In this document: piece by piece, positions 26,238-35,881 of the stretch
Position numbering within the stretch: position 1 is the first letter of the stretch
Layout of the letters: each line of letters opens with the position of its first letter
From: Granulosicoccus sp045106855
GTDB taxonomy: Bacteria > Pseudomonadota > Gammaproteobacteria > Granulosicoccales > Granulosicoccaceae
DNA length: 64,000 nucleotides
Assembly: GCA_045106855.1 (NCBI GenBank)
Contig: JBGCFI010000007.1
Span: 62,001 to 126,000, forward strand
Reading direction: 5' to 3'
The notes under the pieces: model-generated
The model's database searches: none
What the model saw: only the letters and a program-made list of their open reading frames with translations
What the model was told of the DNA's origin: nothing
Translations under genes and position numbers: made by a program

Positions 26238-26837
26238 ATGGATAATGGCGACTCATCAGGATTCACTCTGCTCGAACTGCTGATTGCGATGGCGGTGGCG
26301 GGGGTGTTGCTGAGTATTGCAGCACCAAGTGTTAGTGCTGTTATTCAGAATCAGCGGTTGCAGAGTGCATTGGGCCCCGTGTCGCTAGCTGCTTTTACAG
26401 CTCGCTCGGAATCCGCCAAATCAGGTGACAGCGTAACGTTATGTGCGCGCGCTACCGATACTCAGTGTGGTGCGGACTGGAACAACGGATCGCTTGTCTT
26501 TCGTGATGGCACAGTCGTACGTGGAGAAACGCAGGCTGTTATCGATAACACTGATGAAATTCTGCGAGTTATTCCACCGCACGGACATCCAATTGTGCTT
26601 AGTGCTATTGCTTCGACAGATAGAACGGCTACCGGGGAATACAACCCGTCGTTTGTCCGTTACGAACCAGACGGTGGATCAAATTGGAAAAACGGTACCT
26701 TCTTCGTATGTGACGACCGTGGAGACAATTCTGCAATCGCCTTGCACATTACGATCTCGGGAGACATTCGTCCCGCGAGATCATCTGATTCTGATGGACC
26801 CGTAAAAGATGTGTTTGGTCGCGATCTATCGTGTTAA
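26238..26837 (+). CDS. fimT: Type IV minor pilin FimT/FimU (GspH family)
   Basis: From ATG at 26238 the product is 199 residues with a short leader and prepilin peptidase site G8|F9 (SSGFTLLELLIAMAV, Glu at mature position 5), followed by the hydrophobic N-terminal helix and a GspH-like C-terminal domain with a cysteine pair near the end (CDDRGD, LSC). FimT/FimU is part of the priming complex at the pilus tip with PilVWX and PilY1. The frame is open for 129 bases upstream, but this start gives the standard leader. It overlaps pilV by 7 bases. Confidence 0.85.
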   Translation: MDNGDSSGFTLLELLIAMAVAGVLLSIAAPSVSAVIQNQRLQSALGPVSLAAFTARSESAKSGDSVTLCARATDTQCGADWNNGSLVFRDGTVVRGETQAVIDNTDEILRVIPPHGHPIVLSAIASTDRTATGEYNPSFVRYEPDGGSNWKNGTFFVCDDRGDNSAIALHITISGDIRPARSSDSDGPVKDVFGRDLSC

Positions 26838-27403
26838 TAGAAAAACGCAAGCAACAGGATTATCGTTTACAGAGAACAGAGTGCCGTGTTGGACGGCGAT
26901 CTATTACTTGTCGTGAGGGTGGTGTGGGTCTTATCGAAATTCTGGTAGCCATCATTATATTAGCTGTTGGGTTTCTGGCTGCTGCGAGGATGCAGGTAAC
27001 CGGTATCCGTTACAGCCAGAGCGCTTATTTTCATTCGCAAGCCTTTTTCATGGCCGGGGATATGATTGCACGCATGCGGGTAAACGTGTCAGGTGTGCAG
27101 GATGGCGCCTACGATGATATTACAACGATGGGTGAGCTTCAAAATCCCGGTTGCTCCACAAAGATGTGTACCCCGGCAGAGATTGCCTTGCAAGACAGAT
27201 ACGATTGGAGTCAGCATTTATATTCAGCAAGTGACGACACGGGCTATACGCCTTTGCTTCCAAGTAATAGTGAGGTGACTGCCTCTGGTTCTGTAAGCCA
27301 GCTTGCCAACGGCGGATATTCGGTGACCATTGTTTGGGCAGATGAGAATGACAGCGTCGATGGAGCGGAATCACTTCGCGTAGATCTTTTCACGGAAAAC
27401 TGA
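26831..27403 (+). CDS. pilV: Type IV minor pilin PilV
   Basis: This 190-residue protein has an unusually long basic leader of about 33 residues, then a prepilin cleavage site (EGG|VGLIEILVAIIILAVG, Glu at position 5) and a PilV-type region with RMQVTGIRYSQSAYFHSQAF. It starts with GTG at 26831 inside the end of fimT, and no later ATG, GTG or TTG precedes the cleavage site. PilV joins the other minor pilins in the tip complex. Confidence 0.85.
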   Translation: MLIEKRKQQDYRLQRTECRVGRRSITCREGGVGLIEILVAIIILAVGFLAAARMQVTGIRYSQSAYFHSQAFFMAGDMIARMRVNVSGVQDGAYDDITTMGELQNPGCSTKMCTPAEIALQDRYDWSQHLYSASDDTGYTPLLPSNSEVTASGSVSQLANGGYSVTIVWADENDSVDGAESLRVDLFTEN

Positions 27404-27436
27404 AATGTTATTCGTGAGAAAAAAAAAACAGAATTG

Positions 27437-28576
27437 ATGAAATCACATGGACCGGGCAGGAACCGGATCGCTGGCTTTTCCTTAACGGAGTTGCTAATTG
27501 CTATGACGCTCGGTCTGATATTGACGAGCGGCATGCTTACGGTATTTCTGGGTAATCAACGTTCTGCCGCTTTGAATGCTGAGATGGCGAATATGCAGGA
27601 GAGTATTCGATTTGCATTGGGAGCGGTAAGTGAAGACATTCGTATGGCTGGTTATCAGGGGTGCATGGATGTTAATAGTGGCCCGGTAGATATCATTGCA
27701 AACGATCCACCGAGTTCGGATCTTCGTTCTACGATCATCAGTGGGGCAGTGATACAGAGTGACCAGAGCTGGTCGCCGGCACCCCAGCTTGGTACCGGTA
27801 CTGATGCTTTCAGTCCCCCAACCAGCATCACACCTCGTGCAGGAACGCACACCATCGCTGTGCAATATGCTGAGAATCCCGGTAGCAGGCTTAGTGGTGC
27901 GCAGTCCGACAATGGTGTGCCTAGTACACTCGGTCCGCTGGAGCTAAGTCGCACAATTGATGTGGAGGTCAATGGCCTTGCGCTTGTGTCTACTTGTGAC
28001 GCCGGAGAGATATTCAGGGTATCAGGGGTAAGTTACGGTACGAATGGCACCATGTCCTTGTCTCACAGTGCGAGTCATAATTCTCGTGCTACCTTTCAGC
28101 AAATTTACGGGATGCCAGCCAATCTTGAACAAACCCGTGTGATGCCGTTCACCACCAGGGTGTACTTCATCGCTGATTCAGGTGATGACAAGCCTGACGG
28201 TAGTCCGCTATATGCTCTGTACCAACAGACTATGCCGTTTGACGAGAACGATAATCCACCTGTGATGCTTGTCGAAGGGGTCGAGAACATGCGCATCCAG
28301 TTTGGCGTCGGTGCGCCGAATGGCCAGCTACAGTACGTGACTGCAGATGATAGTGCATACGATCCCAGGCAGATAAGAAGCGTTCGAATAGGTTTGTTAA
28401 TGGCCTCCTACAATGCTCTTCTTGATAGCCCCGATACCTCGGATTACGTTCTTTCCGGAAATACGGTTTCTGTATCAAAAACAGATACAACGTCAGCATT
28501 CTTTACGGATGATAAGCGGCTACGACTTGCATTTAACACAACCGTTACCGTGCGTAACAGGCGAGCTCAGAATTGA
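27437..28576 (+). CDS. pilW: Type IV minor pilin PilW
   Basis: This 379-residue PilW-family protein has the cleavage site RIAG|FSLTELLIAMTLGLIL with Glu at mature position 5, then NMQESIRFALGAVSEDIRMA, a typical PilW segment, and a large C-terminal beta-rich domain. I chose ATG at 27437; a TTG lies one codon upstream. It follows pilV by 33 bases and is adjacent to pilX. PilW is needed for pilus assembly priming and presents PilY1 together with PilX. Confidence 0.88.
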   Translation: MKSHGPGRNRIAGFSLTELLIAMTLGLILTSGMLTVFLGNQRSAALNAEMANMQESIRFALGAVSEDIRMAGYQGCMDVNSGPVDIIANDPPSSDLRSTIISGAVIQSDQSWSPAPQLGTGTDAFSPPTSITPRAGTHTIAVQYAENPGSRLSGAQSDNGVPSTLGPLELSRTIDVEVNGLALVSTCDAGEIFRVSGVSYGTNGTMSLSHSASHNSRATFQQIYGMPANLEQTRVMPFTTRVYFIADSGDDKPDGSPLYALYQQTMPFDENDNPPVMLVEGVENMRIQFGVGAPNGQLQYVTADDSAYDPRQIRSVRIGLLMASYNALLDSPDTSDYVLSGNTVSVSKTDTTSAFFTDDKRLRLAFNTTVTVRNRRAQN

Positions 28577-28581
28577 ACACC

Positions 28582-29061
28582 ATGAAGGCTCATTTCAAAG
28601 ATTCGATACATTACTCGCAAGCAGAACAGGGGGCTGCACTTTTGGTCGCCATGGTAATGATATTCCTATTATCCATGATGGGCGTGTCTTCAATGCGAAG
28701 TGCAACGCTGGAAAGGCAGATGGTCAGCAATGCAGTTCAGTCTCGTGATGTGTTTCAAGCTGCAGAGTCGTCCAATGAAATTGCGCTGAATTCCATTGAA
28801 AATCTCACGGATGCCTTTAACTCCACCGATCAATACCTGGTTATCGACACCGATATCCGCAGTGATATCGGTCTTAGGAGTCAGGTTACTTTACGCTATG
28901 TTGGGGAAGGCAACGCCTCGGGTGCTTCTCTAAGTGCGATGCAGGGTGCCAATTCTTTTGATGCATTGCGTTTTGTCGTGGAAGGAGTGGCAACGGTTGA
29001 CGCGGTGCGCGCTAACCGAAGAATAGATCAGGGCGCTACCAGGACGGTGCCAGCCAATTAA
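28582..29061 (+). CDS. pilX: Type IV pilus assembly protein PilX
   Basis: This 159-residue PilX-family protein has the N-terminal pattern AEQGAALLVAMVMIFLLSMM followed by GVSSMRSATLERQMVSNAV, typical of PilX_N. Cleavage is after Gly in EQG|AALLV, and the usual Glu at position 5 is missing, as is normal for PilX. The start is ATG at 28582, or TTG at 28573 overlapping the pilW stop (TTGA). It belongs to the fimT-pilY1 operon. Confidence 0.83.
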   Translation: MKAHFKDSIHYSQAEQGAALLVAMVMIFLLSMMGVSSMRSATLERQMVSNAVQSRDVFQAAESSNEIALNSIENLTDAFNSTDQYLVIDTDIRSDIGLRSQVTLRYVGEGNASGASLSAMQGANSFDALRFVVEGVATVDAVRANRRIDQGATRTVPAN

Positions 29062-29089
29062 AACCTCACAATTCGAAGAAAAGTTGCCA

Positions 29090-32000
29090 ATGAATAGCAT
29101 CGAAAAACCAAATCTTCAAGTTGCTAGCCAGATCCGGGCATTTGCAAAGGGTTGTTTACTGTGCGTTATGTCGAGCACCGCAGGCTTAGCAGCGGCCGAT
29201 GATACTGAAGTGTTTTTTGGCAATGCGGCCAGTAGCGGGGAAACACGACCTAACGTTATGTTTGTTCTGGATACTTCAGGGTCTATGGGAAGTCGGGATG
29301 GTTATGCCGATTCAAGACTAGATCGAATGAAAGATGCCGTTAGGCAAATGCTGAATTCCGATCTTGATATGAATATTGGCCTGATGAATTACAACGGTTC
29401 CTATGGCGGTGGCCCTGTGCTTTACCCAATAACTACGCTTAACAAGGAGACGTGTGCCGGGTATGACTGTGCTGGTCTGGAGTCAGCTGCAGACAATGTC
29501 TATCTCGTTGATGGCAATTTTGGTGATGTCGAGCAGCAGATAAGCGATGGATATACGAAAACTGATGGAAATGTTCTCGAACTGGGTTACGAGCAATCAT
29601 CTCAAAGGGCGGTAGGCCTACGATTTGCAGAAATCAACCTTGCTCGCGGTGCAACAATCCTCGATGCACGATTAGAATTTGTTGCCCTTACAGATGATGA
29701 GGACCCATCCAGTCTGGAAATCATGATTGAGAACGTTGACGATTCTGCAGCGTTTCAGGGTGCCTATGATGAGGTTACCGATCGTTCGTACTTGACAACT
29801 ACAGTGGATTGGACGCCAAGCGAGTGGTATGAAGATACTGTCTATCAAAGTCCCGATATCAAAGACCTGGTGCAGGCCATCACGGACCGAAGCGATTGGT
29901 GCACTGGCAATGCGCTGACCTTCAACATAGAGGGTACTGGCACGCGCGAAGCCTATTCCTATGAAAAGGCGTTATCTGACGGTGTGGACTATATTCCGAA
30001 GTTGCGAGTTATACAGGATCCGTCGACGGTGGTTAGTGAAGACAACTGTGGTGCGTCGGGTACATTTCAACAAAGAATAAATAGTAGCTATGATGACGCA
30101 GATCAGTGGGCTAATGGATGGGCTTTTTCCCGAAGCAGTGGCGATCTGGATGTTGACTACTGGGTTTATGATCCAACTCTGAACGGCGTGGCGGGTCTTC
30201 GCTTTCACAACACAGGTATTCCACAGGGCGCGGTTATAGAAAGTGCATTCATTAGACTTACTGGCGAATCCAATTCCTACGGTACGCTTAGCGTCGATAT
30301 ATATGCCGAAGACACAGTAGAGTCGCAAGAATACACTTACTACACCAATGGACCAGCAGATGTTTACCGAGACTACCTGCCAGCGACCGTTGCGTGGAAT
30401 GATATACCCGACATGTCAACCAATGATGTTCTCGATACGCCTGATCTAACGTCGATCATACAGGCACTGGTAGACAAGCCTGAATGGGACGGCGGCGATA
30501 TTGACAATGCGATTAGCTTCATGCTTTATCCCACTGCCGGAAATGGTGAGCGAGACTTCGAGTCATACGATGGCTCAGCTTCGAAGGCAGCCGAGATTTT
30601 CATAATTTATGAGGATCCGGATGGTGGATCCGGATCAGGTTCAATTGCTGCTGCAACTCCAGCCTATTCGGGAGGGTCGAGCACTCCAGTCTATAGCACT
30701 ACCGTGGCGAGAGATGAAATGCTCGATGTCATTGATGGGTTAACGGCTGCGGATTACACACCAACAGTCGATGCTTACTATGAAGCGGCCCGTTACATGC
30801 GCGGAGAACGTGTCGACTATGGAAAGCAGCGTGGTGTAGTAACAGACAACTATCTTCGTGAGCGGTTTAGAGTTTCACATGAAGATTCGTATACGGGTGG
30901 AATATTGCAGCGAGATCCTGCTTGTACTGATGCTAACCTGAACGCCGGCGCCTGCGTCAATGAACAGATCATTGGTGATGCTACCTACATATCACCTATA
31001 ACCGGAAGCTGTCAGGGTAACCATATCGTTTTGCTCTCGGACGGTGAAACCAACCGAAATTCGTCTACGTCGAAAATACTGTCGATGACAGGTGAGTCTT
31101 CCTGTGAATCCAGTGGCGATGAAGCTTGCGCAACTGAGCTTGCAACCTGGCTAGCCACTACCGACCACAATACCGACATTGCGGATGTGCAGGAAATTAT
31201 TACGCACACTATCGCGTTTAATCTGGGCGGCAGTGGTAAAACGTTTCTTGAAAATGTGGCTGCGGCTGGTGGAGGCTCTAGCTATGAAGCAGACTCGGCG
31301 GACGAACTACTAAGTGTTTTTAACAATATTGTCTCAACTGTTATCGATACAGATACAGGCTTTACGGCGCCAGCTGCAACGGTCAACCAGTTTAACCGAT
31401 TGACCCATCGGGATGACCTGTATTTTGCAGTGTTCAAACCTGCCCAAACAGCCTCCTGGGATGGCAACATCAAGCGATTTCGCATAGGAAAAGATAGCAA
31501 CGGTGACGGTGAGGTAATGATTCGTGACCTCGACGGTTCGCCAGCTATTGATGCAAGTACCGGCTTTTTTAATACTACTGCTCGTAGCTGGTGGCCAGAA
31601 AAGACGGATGACGGGACCGTTGTGTCCACTCCTGACGGCAATACGGTTGCCCGTGGTGGAGCTGCAAACCAACTTGCACTCGATGGCATTGACGGAATTG
31701 GTGATCGGCGTGTGTACACCTGGCCCTATGATTCCGCGTCGGCATTAACTACCCCGATCGATCTTACCAGCGGTTCACAGATGCTTCATGAAAACAATAG
31801 TCTCATCACGGATGCCGTGTTGGATATTGTGGGCACTAAGTCAAGTACCTCTGAGCAGGATGCGTATCGAACATCATTAATTCAGTGGGCCCGCGGTGTG
31901 GATGTTCTTGACAGTGATGAAGACGGTAGTACTACCGATATACGTCGTAGCATGGGCGATCCAATGCATTCACGCCCTGTCATTGTCAACTATGGTCCCC

Positions 32001-33502
32001 AAACCAGTGGTGGAGATGTTCGCTCAGTGATATATGTGGGAACCAACGAAGGTTTTCTGCACGCTTTTGATACAGATTCCGGGCAGGAACAATTTGCTTT
32101 CATTCCCTATGAACTTCTCGGAAGCCTAAACACTTTTTTTGACGACCAACAAAGTTATTCGCGTCCCTATGGTTTGGATGGTGCTCTGTCGGTGTGGCGA
32201 GAGGACGACAATGACAACCAGATGGTTGATGGTAGTGATTCCTCCTATCTGTTTTTTGGTATGCGACGTGGTGGCAGCAGTTACTATGCGCTGGATATAA
32301 CAGATCCTGATGCACCTAAGCTTGCGTGGACAATAAAAGGTGGGGTAGGTGGCACTACCGGGTTTGCAACCATGGGGCAATCATGGTCTCGCCTGACACC
32401 GGTGAAGATGTATATAGAAGGTGAAGAGGAAGACGTCCTTGTATTTGGTGGTGGTTATGATGAAAATCAGGATCGCGGAAGTATAGGTTCGGCTCCCACT
32501 CATACAGTTGATAACAAAGGTAACGGTATCTATATAGTTAAAGCGACCACCGGAGAGTTATTGTGGTCGGGTTTGGGCGCATTGGGTGGCACTGAGTTTT
32601 TCACAGATATGGAGTTCGGGTTCAACGGCAATGTGCGCACTATTGACATCAATCGAGACGGTTATGTGGATCAAATGTACGCAGCAGATGCTGGTGGTCA
32701 ATTGTGGCGGTTTGACATTGCTCAGTATCACTCCAACGCATCAGACGATCTGGTGTACGGAGGCGTTATTGCTGATTTCAGTGGTAGTGCAGCTTCGGAG
32801 CATCGTAGATTTTACAATGAACCGGATGTGGCGTTGATAGAGGGTGGTGGCGAGAGATTTCTGAGTGTCAGTATCGGATCGGGATGGCGGGCTCATCCAC
32901 TGGATGAGATTACTGAAGACAGGTTTTACATGGTGCGGCAGTACGCTGTGTATGAGAAACCGGAGGGGTATGGAAAACTCTCGGGATCCAGCTACACAGA
33001 AATCACGGATTCTGACCTGATCGATGTGACAGACAGTGTCAGTCCATCTAGCAATGAATATGGGTGGTACTACGATTTCCCGCGCACGGGTGAAAAAGTA
33101 ATGGGTACTAGTATCACGTTTGATAACAGTATTATTTTCAGTACCTATGTACCTACCGAACAGACTGAGGTTTGTTCGGCAGAAATCGGATCCGGGCGAG
33201 CGTATGTTCTGGATGCAGCCAGTGGTGCTCCGGTAGTTGATCTGGACACCAGTGCCGATCCCGATACTGGTACACCGCCTCAAGCGTTGACTCTCTCAGA
33301 CAGAAGTACGGAATTGGACCGTAGTGGCATACCGCCAGAGGCGATGGTCATGATCACGGAAGATTCGGTAGATACACCCCAGATACTCATCGGTGGTGAG
33401 CAACTGAACACGGGCATACAAAATCGTACACGCAGAACTTTCTGGTCGGATGAGGGGGAGTCAGGTGAAATCGTAGTCACTGCCAGTGATGAAGAAGACT
33501 AG
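29090..33502 (+). CDS. pilY1: PilY1-like pilus tip adhesin with enlarged VWA domain
   Basis: The 1470-residue exported protein (signal peptide ending near GLAAADD) starts with a von Willebrand A domain carrying the MIDAS DTSGSMG (about D61), followed much later by the second part (HIVLLSDGETN, about 650). The C-terminal half is a PilY1 beta-propeller (VIYVGTNEGFLHAFDTDSG, GAPNGQ-like turns) with Ca2+-site-like loops DSNGDGEV and DINRDGYVD. PilY1 sits at the pilus tip and affects adhesion and retraction. The protein is roughly 300 residues longer than the Pseudomonas aeruginosa protein. The extra length is two related modules of about 180 residues each, inserted in the VWA domain (about 29480-30010 and 30060-30620). 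I chose ATG at 29090. Confidence 0.88.
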   Translation: MNSIEKPNLQVASQIRAFAKGCLLCVMSSTAGLAAADDTEVFFGNAASSGETRPNVMFVLDTSGSMGSRDGYADSRLDRMKDAVRQMLNSDLDMNIGLMNYNGSYGGGPVLYPITTLNKETCAGYDCAGLESAADNVYLVDGNFGDVEQQISDGYTKTDGNVLELGYEQSSQRAVGLRFAEINLARGATILDARLEFVALTDDEDPSSLEIMIENVDDSAAFQGAYDEVTDRSYLTTTVDWTPSEWYEDTVYQSPDIKDLVQAITDRSDWCTGNALTFNIEGTGTREAYSYEKALSDGVDYIPKLRVIQDPSTVVSEDNCGASGTFQQRINSSYDDADQWANGWAFSRSSGDLDVDYWVYDPTLNGVAGLRFHNTGIPQGAVIESAFIRLTGESNSYGTLSVDIYAEDTVESQEYTYYTNGPADVYRDYLPATVAWNDIPDMSTNDVLDTPDLTSIIQALVDKPEWDGGDIDNAISFMLYPTAGNGERDFESYDGSASKAAEIFIIYEDPDGGSGSGSIAAATPAYSGGSSTPVYSTTVARDEMLDVIDGLTAADYTPTVDAYYEAARYMRGERVDYGKQRGVVTDNYLRERFRVSHEDSYTGGILQRDPACTDANLNAGACVNEQIIGDATYISPITGSCQGNHIVLLSDGETNRNSSTSKILSMTGESSCESSGDEACATELATWLATTDHNTDIADVQEIITHTIAFNLGGSGKTFLENVAAAGGGSSYEADSADELLSVFNNIVSTVIDTDTGFTAPAATVNQFNRLTHRDDLYFAVFKPAQTASWDGNIKRFRIGKDSNGDGEVMIRDLDGSPAIDASTGFFNTTARSWWPEKTDDGTVVSTPDGNTVARGGAANQLALDGIDGIGDRRVYTWPYDSASALTTPIDLTSGSQMLHENNSLITDAVLDIVGTKSSTSEQDAYRTSLIQWARGVDVLDSDEDGSTTDIRRSMGDPMHSRPVIVNYGPQTSGGDVRSVIYVGTNEGFLHAFDTDSGQEQFAFIPYELLGSLNTFFDDQQSYSRPYGLDGALSVWREDDNDNQMVDGSDSSYLFFGMRRGGSSYYALDITDPDAPKLAWTIKGGVGGTTGFATMGQSWSRLTPVKMYIEGEEEDVLVFGGGYDENQDRGSIGSAPTHTVDNKGNGIYIVKATTGELLWSGLGALGGTEFFTDMEFGFNGNVRTIDINRDGYVDQMYAADAGGQLWRFDIAQYHSNASDDLVYGGVIADFSGSAASEHRRFYNEPDVALIEGGGERFLSVSIGSGWRAHPLDEITEDRFYMVRQYAVYEKPEGYGKLSGSSYTEITDSDLIDVTDSVSPSSNEYGWYYDFPRTGEKVMGTSITFDNSIIFSTYVPTEQTEVCSAEIGSGRAYVLDAASGAPVVDLDTSADPDTGTPPQALTLSDRSTELDRSGIPPEAMVMITEDSVDTPQILIGGEQLNTGIQNRTRRTFWSDEGESGEIVVTASDEED
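29480..30620 (+). repeat. Duplicated DNRLRE/CBM96-like modules inside PilY1
   Basis: Two copies of one protein module interrupt the VWA domain. Copy 1 has VGLRFAEINLARGATILDAR and, further on, SPDIKDLVQAITDRSDW; copy 2 has AGLRFHNTGIPQGAVIESAF and TPDLTSIIQALVDKPEW. The pattern matches beta-sandwich DNRLRE/CBM96-type modules found in other marine exported proteins. Copies are clearly diverged, so the duplication is old. Boundaries are approximate. Confidence 0.65.
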
Positions 33503-33510
33503 ACAAGTTT

Positions 33511-33549
33511 CCAGACCAGAATTACTCTGGTCTGGTCTGGTCTGGTCTT
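33511..33549 (+). terminator. Terminator with TCTGG tandem repeat after pilY1
   Basis: CCAGACCAGA (33511-33520), loop ATTAC, then TCTGGTCTGG (33526-33535) form a perfect 10-bp stem 8 bases after the pilY1 stop. TCTGG is repeated four times in all (33526-33545) before TCTTT, so the stem can slip into alternative registers. It likely ends the pilin operon. Confidence 0.7.
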
Positions 33550-33725
33550 TAGATGGCTGCTGACAGACTGACAATTGGTGAGAGCGTTGTACGTTCGATA
33601 GTTTGCGCGCAGCCCCGACTTTTTACGGTGAAAAAAAATTGTGCTGACGTTGGCTTGAAACTTTTTGCTGGTTGACCCTGGCAAGTACGCCCTGGGTTTG
33701 ATCACGTGCGAATGCCAGCGGTGGC

Positions 33726-35855
33726 ATGCCTGAAAGTTCCTTGCCTCCTTTCAGTATTAGATCAACGTTTGTTCTAGAGTATGGTTGTCTGTCGTCAGCC
33801 TTGCTGTATATTCAAGACATGTCGATGTCGAGTCCTGTCAAATCCGTCTCAGAAAGTCCCCGGATCAAGCTTGGGTTCTATGCCTATGTGTCCGGAAAAG
33901 AGATGCCAGCAAGCGTGCCCATGTCGAATTTTGACGACACGGACCATGAATTTCGTCTGCACAATCTGCTCAAGGATGCTCACACGCTGAGATCTCTTAC
34001 TCCAAAGGATCTGGCTGGAGTCCGCTGCATCATCGTTGACATTCGACAAAACGCCCGACAAGCGTTGATTGCGTGTCGGGATGCCGCATCCAGATACCCG
34101 ATAATCGTCCTTGCTGATGCCGATCAGACTTTCTCAGAGTACTATCCGTATGGTACCTATGTGTCAGATGTGACAAACACATTTGAACTGGGTAGGTCCG
34201 TGTTCTGGCATCGGGTAGATCGGGCGGTTGGCTACTATGAAAAGCCGCTGTCCGTGAACGATACTAACAATCCTGTACACAGTGTTTTCAAATCTATCGC
34301 AGATCAGACTTCTGACTGGATTATCATCAAAGACTTGCAACATCGGTTTGTGGTCGCCGGAGAGAATTTCGCTGCAACCGCAGGCACACCGATTGATAAA
34401 ATCATCGGTCGTGATGATCTGGAAATTGGCAGCTCCAAAGACGCCGTGCATGGAAATCCTGAAACGGGAGAAATCGGTTTCTGGGCACAGGATGAAGCGG
34501 TAACCAATAACGCGCGGGCTACTGTTGAGGAGAACCCTGAATGGTTGCTTTACTCGCGTAAGGCACGATATCGACGAACCTATCGTGTTCCATTGACGAA
34601 TCCGCCGGTGATGTTTTCGCACTGCTTGTCTGTTCTCAGGATATCACTGAGCAGTTACGTAATGAGCAGCTCCTGACAGAGCGCACACACACATGCTCGA
34701 ACAGGTTACCGATGAAAAAAAGCTTGCAGAGGAGAGCCGTAAAATTGCAGAAAATGCTGTTGCGGCCAAGACGCGGTTTCTCGCAGCTGCGAGTCATGAT
34801 TTAAGGCAGCACCTACACGCTATAGGCTTATTTCTTAATAGCCTGGAAAAACGCATAGAAGGTCCGGATGAGCTGTTGCTGGTGCAGCAAATTAAGCTCT
34901 CATGCTCAGCGCTTGGCAACCTGTTTAACAGCTGCCTGAATATTTCAAGACTCGATGCTGGCGTCGTGGAGCGAAACCTGGAGCATTTTACTGCCGGCGG
35001 TTTTCTTGAAGGCTTGCATAATGAATTTCACCAGCAGGCTAGCGAAAAATCCCTTGATTACCGGTATCTGGTCGATGATTCCATTTTTATTCTGACAAGA
35101 TGCTTTTGGCAAGAATTGTACGAAATCTGCATAGCAATGCTATACAAAACACGGATACCGGTAACGTGAGTATTCAGTGCCGACAAGCTGCATCATTCAT
35201 TGAAATGCTCGTAACAGATACCGGCAGAGGTATAGCACCGGAGGATGTTGTTCGGGTGTTTAACGAGTTTCATCAGATAGATTCCTCCAATGCCCAGCAT
35301 GGACGCGGATTAGGCCTGGGTTTATCCATTGTAAAACGCTTGAGTAATTTGCTCGATATCACCATTACACTGGATTCCAGACTTGGTGAAGGGTCGCAGT
35401 TCACGCTGCAGATACCGGCAGGACAGCTGTCAGAAAACTGCGGTGAGCGACGCAAGAATGCCGTGATTTTGCCCGAAGCGCTGACCGTACTCATCGTAGA
35501 CGATGATCGTTCAATTCGTTTTGGGATGGAAGTGTTACTGGAGTCCTACGGATGCAAAACGCTTTGTGCCGAAGATGCTGACTCGGCCATTCAACTGTTA
35601 AAGGCTAGTACTGAGGTGCCCGAAATTATTGTAATGGACTATCATATTTCGACAGACCAGACTGGAATTCAGGCATTGGCCGCTTTGCGAACCTTTCTCG
35701 ATGCCAAAGTACCAGCCATTCTGGTTACCGGCGACACCTCGCAGGATAGCGAGAGAGATGCCGCCATTTATAAATTGCCTGTGTTGCACAAGCCAGTGGA
35801 TTCGGATGCTCTATTGGCGGCGATTAACAACGAAGTCTGCCTTGCACACCGCTGA
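33726..35855 (+). pseudogene. Hybrid sensor histidine kinase broken by three frameshifts
   Basis: Three consecutive frames together encode one hybrid kinase: a receiver-like N-terminal region, a PAS domain, a coiled linker, a HisKA domain (AAASHDLRQHLHAIGLFLNS), an HATPase domain (RNLHSNAIQN, DTGRGI, GRGLGLGLSIVKRL) and a C-terminal receiver (IVDDDRS, IVMDYH, HKPVDSD). Continuity needs three changes of frame in the same direction. The first is near 34604, where one missing base would restore PAGDVFALLVCSQDITE. The second is at the (CA)5 run 34684-34693, where one CA unit fewer restores TERTHMLEQ. The third is near 35097, before MLLARIVRNLHSN. The true start may be 33819. Either this is a decayed gene or the sequence holds errors here; every other large gene in the window is intact except the ORF at 50005. 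Confidence 0.78.
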
Positions 35856-35881
35856 CGCTAATTGGATAACATAACAATACT

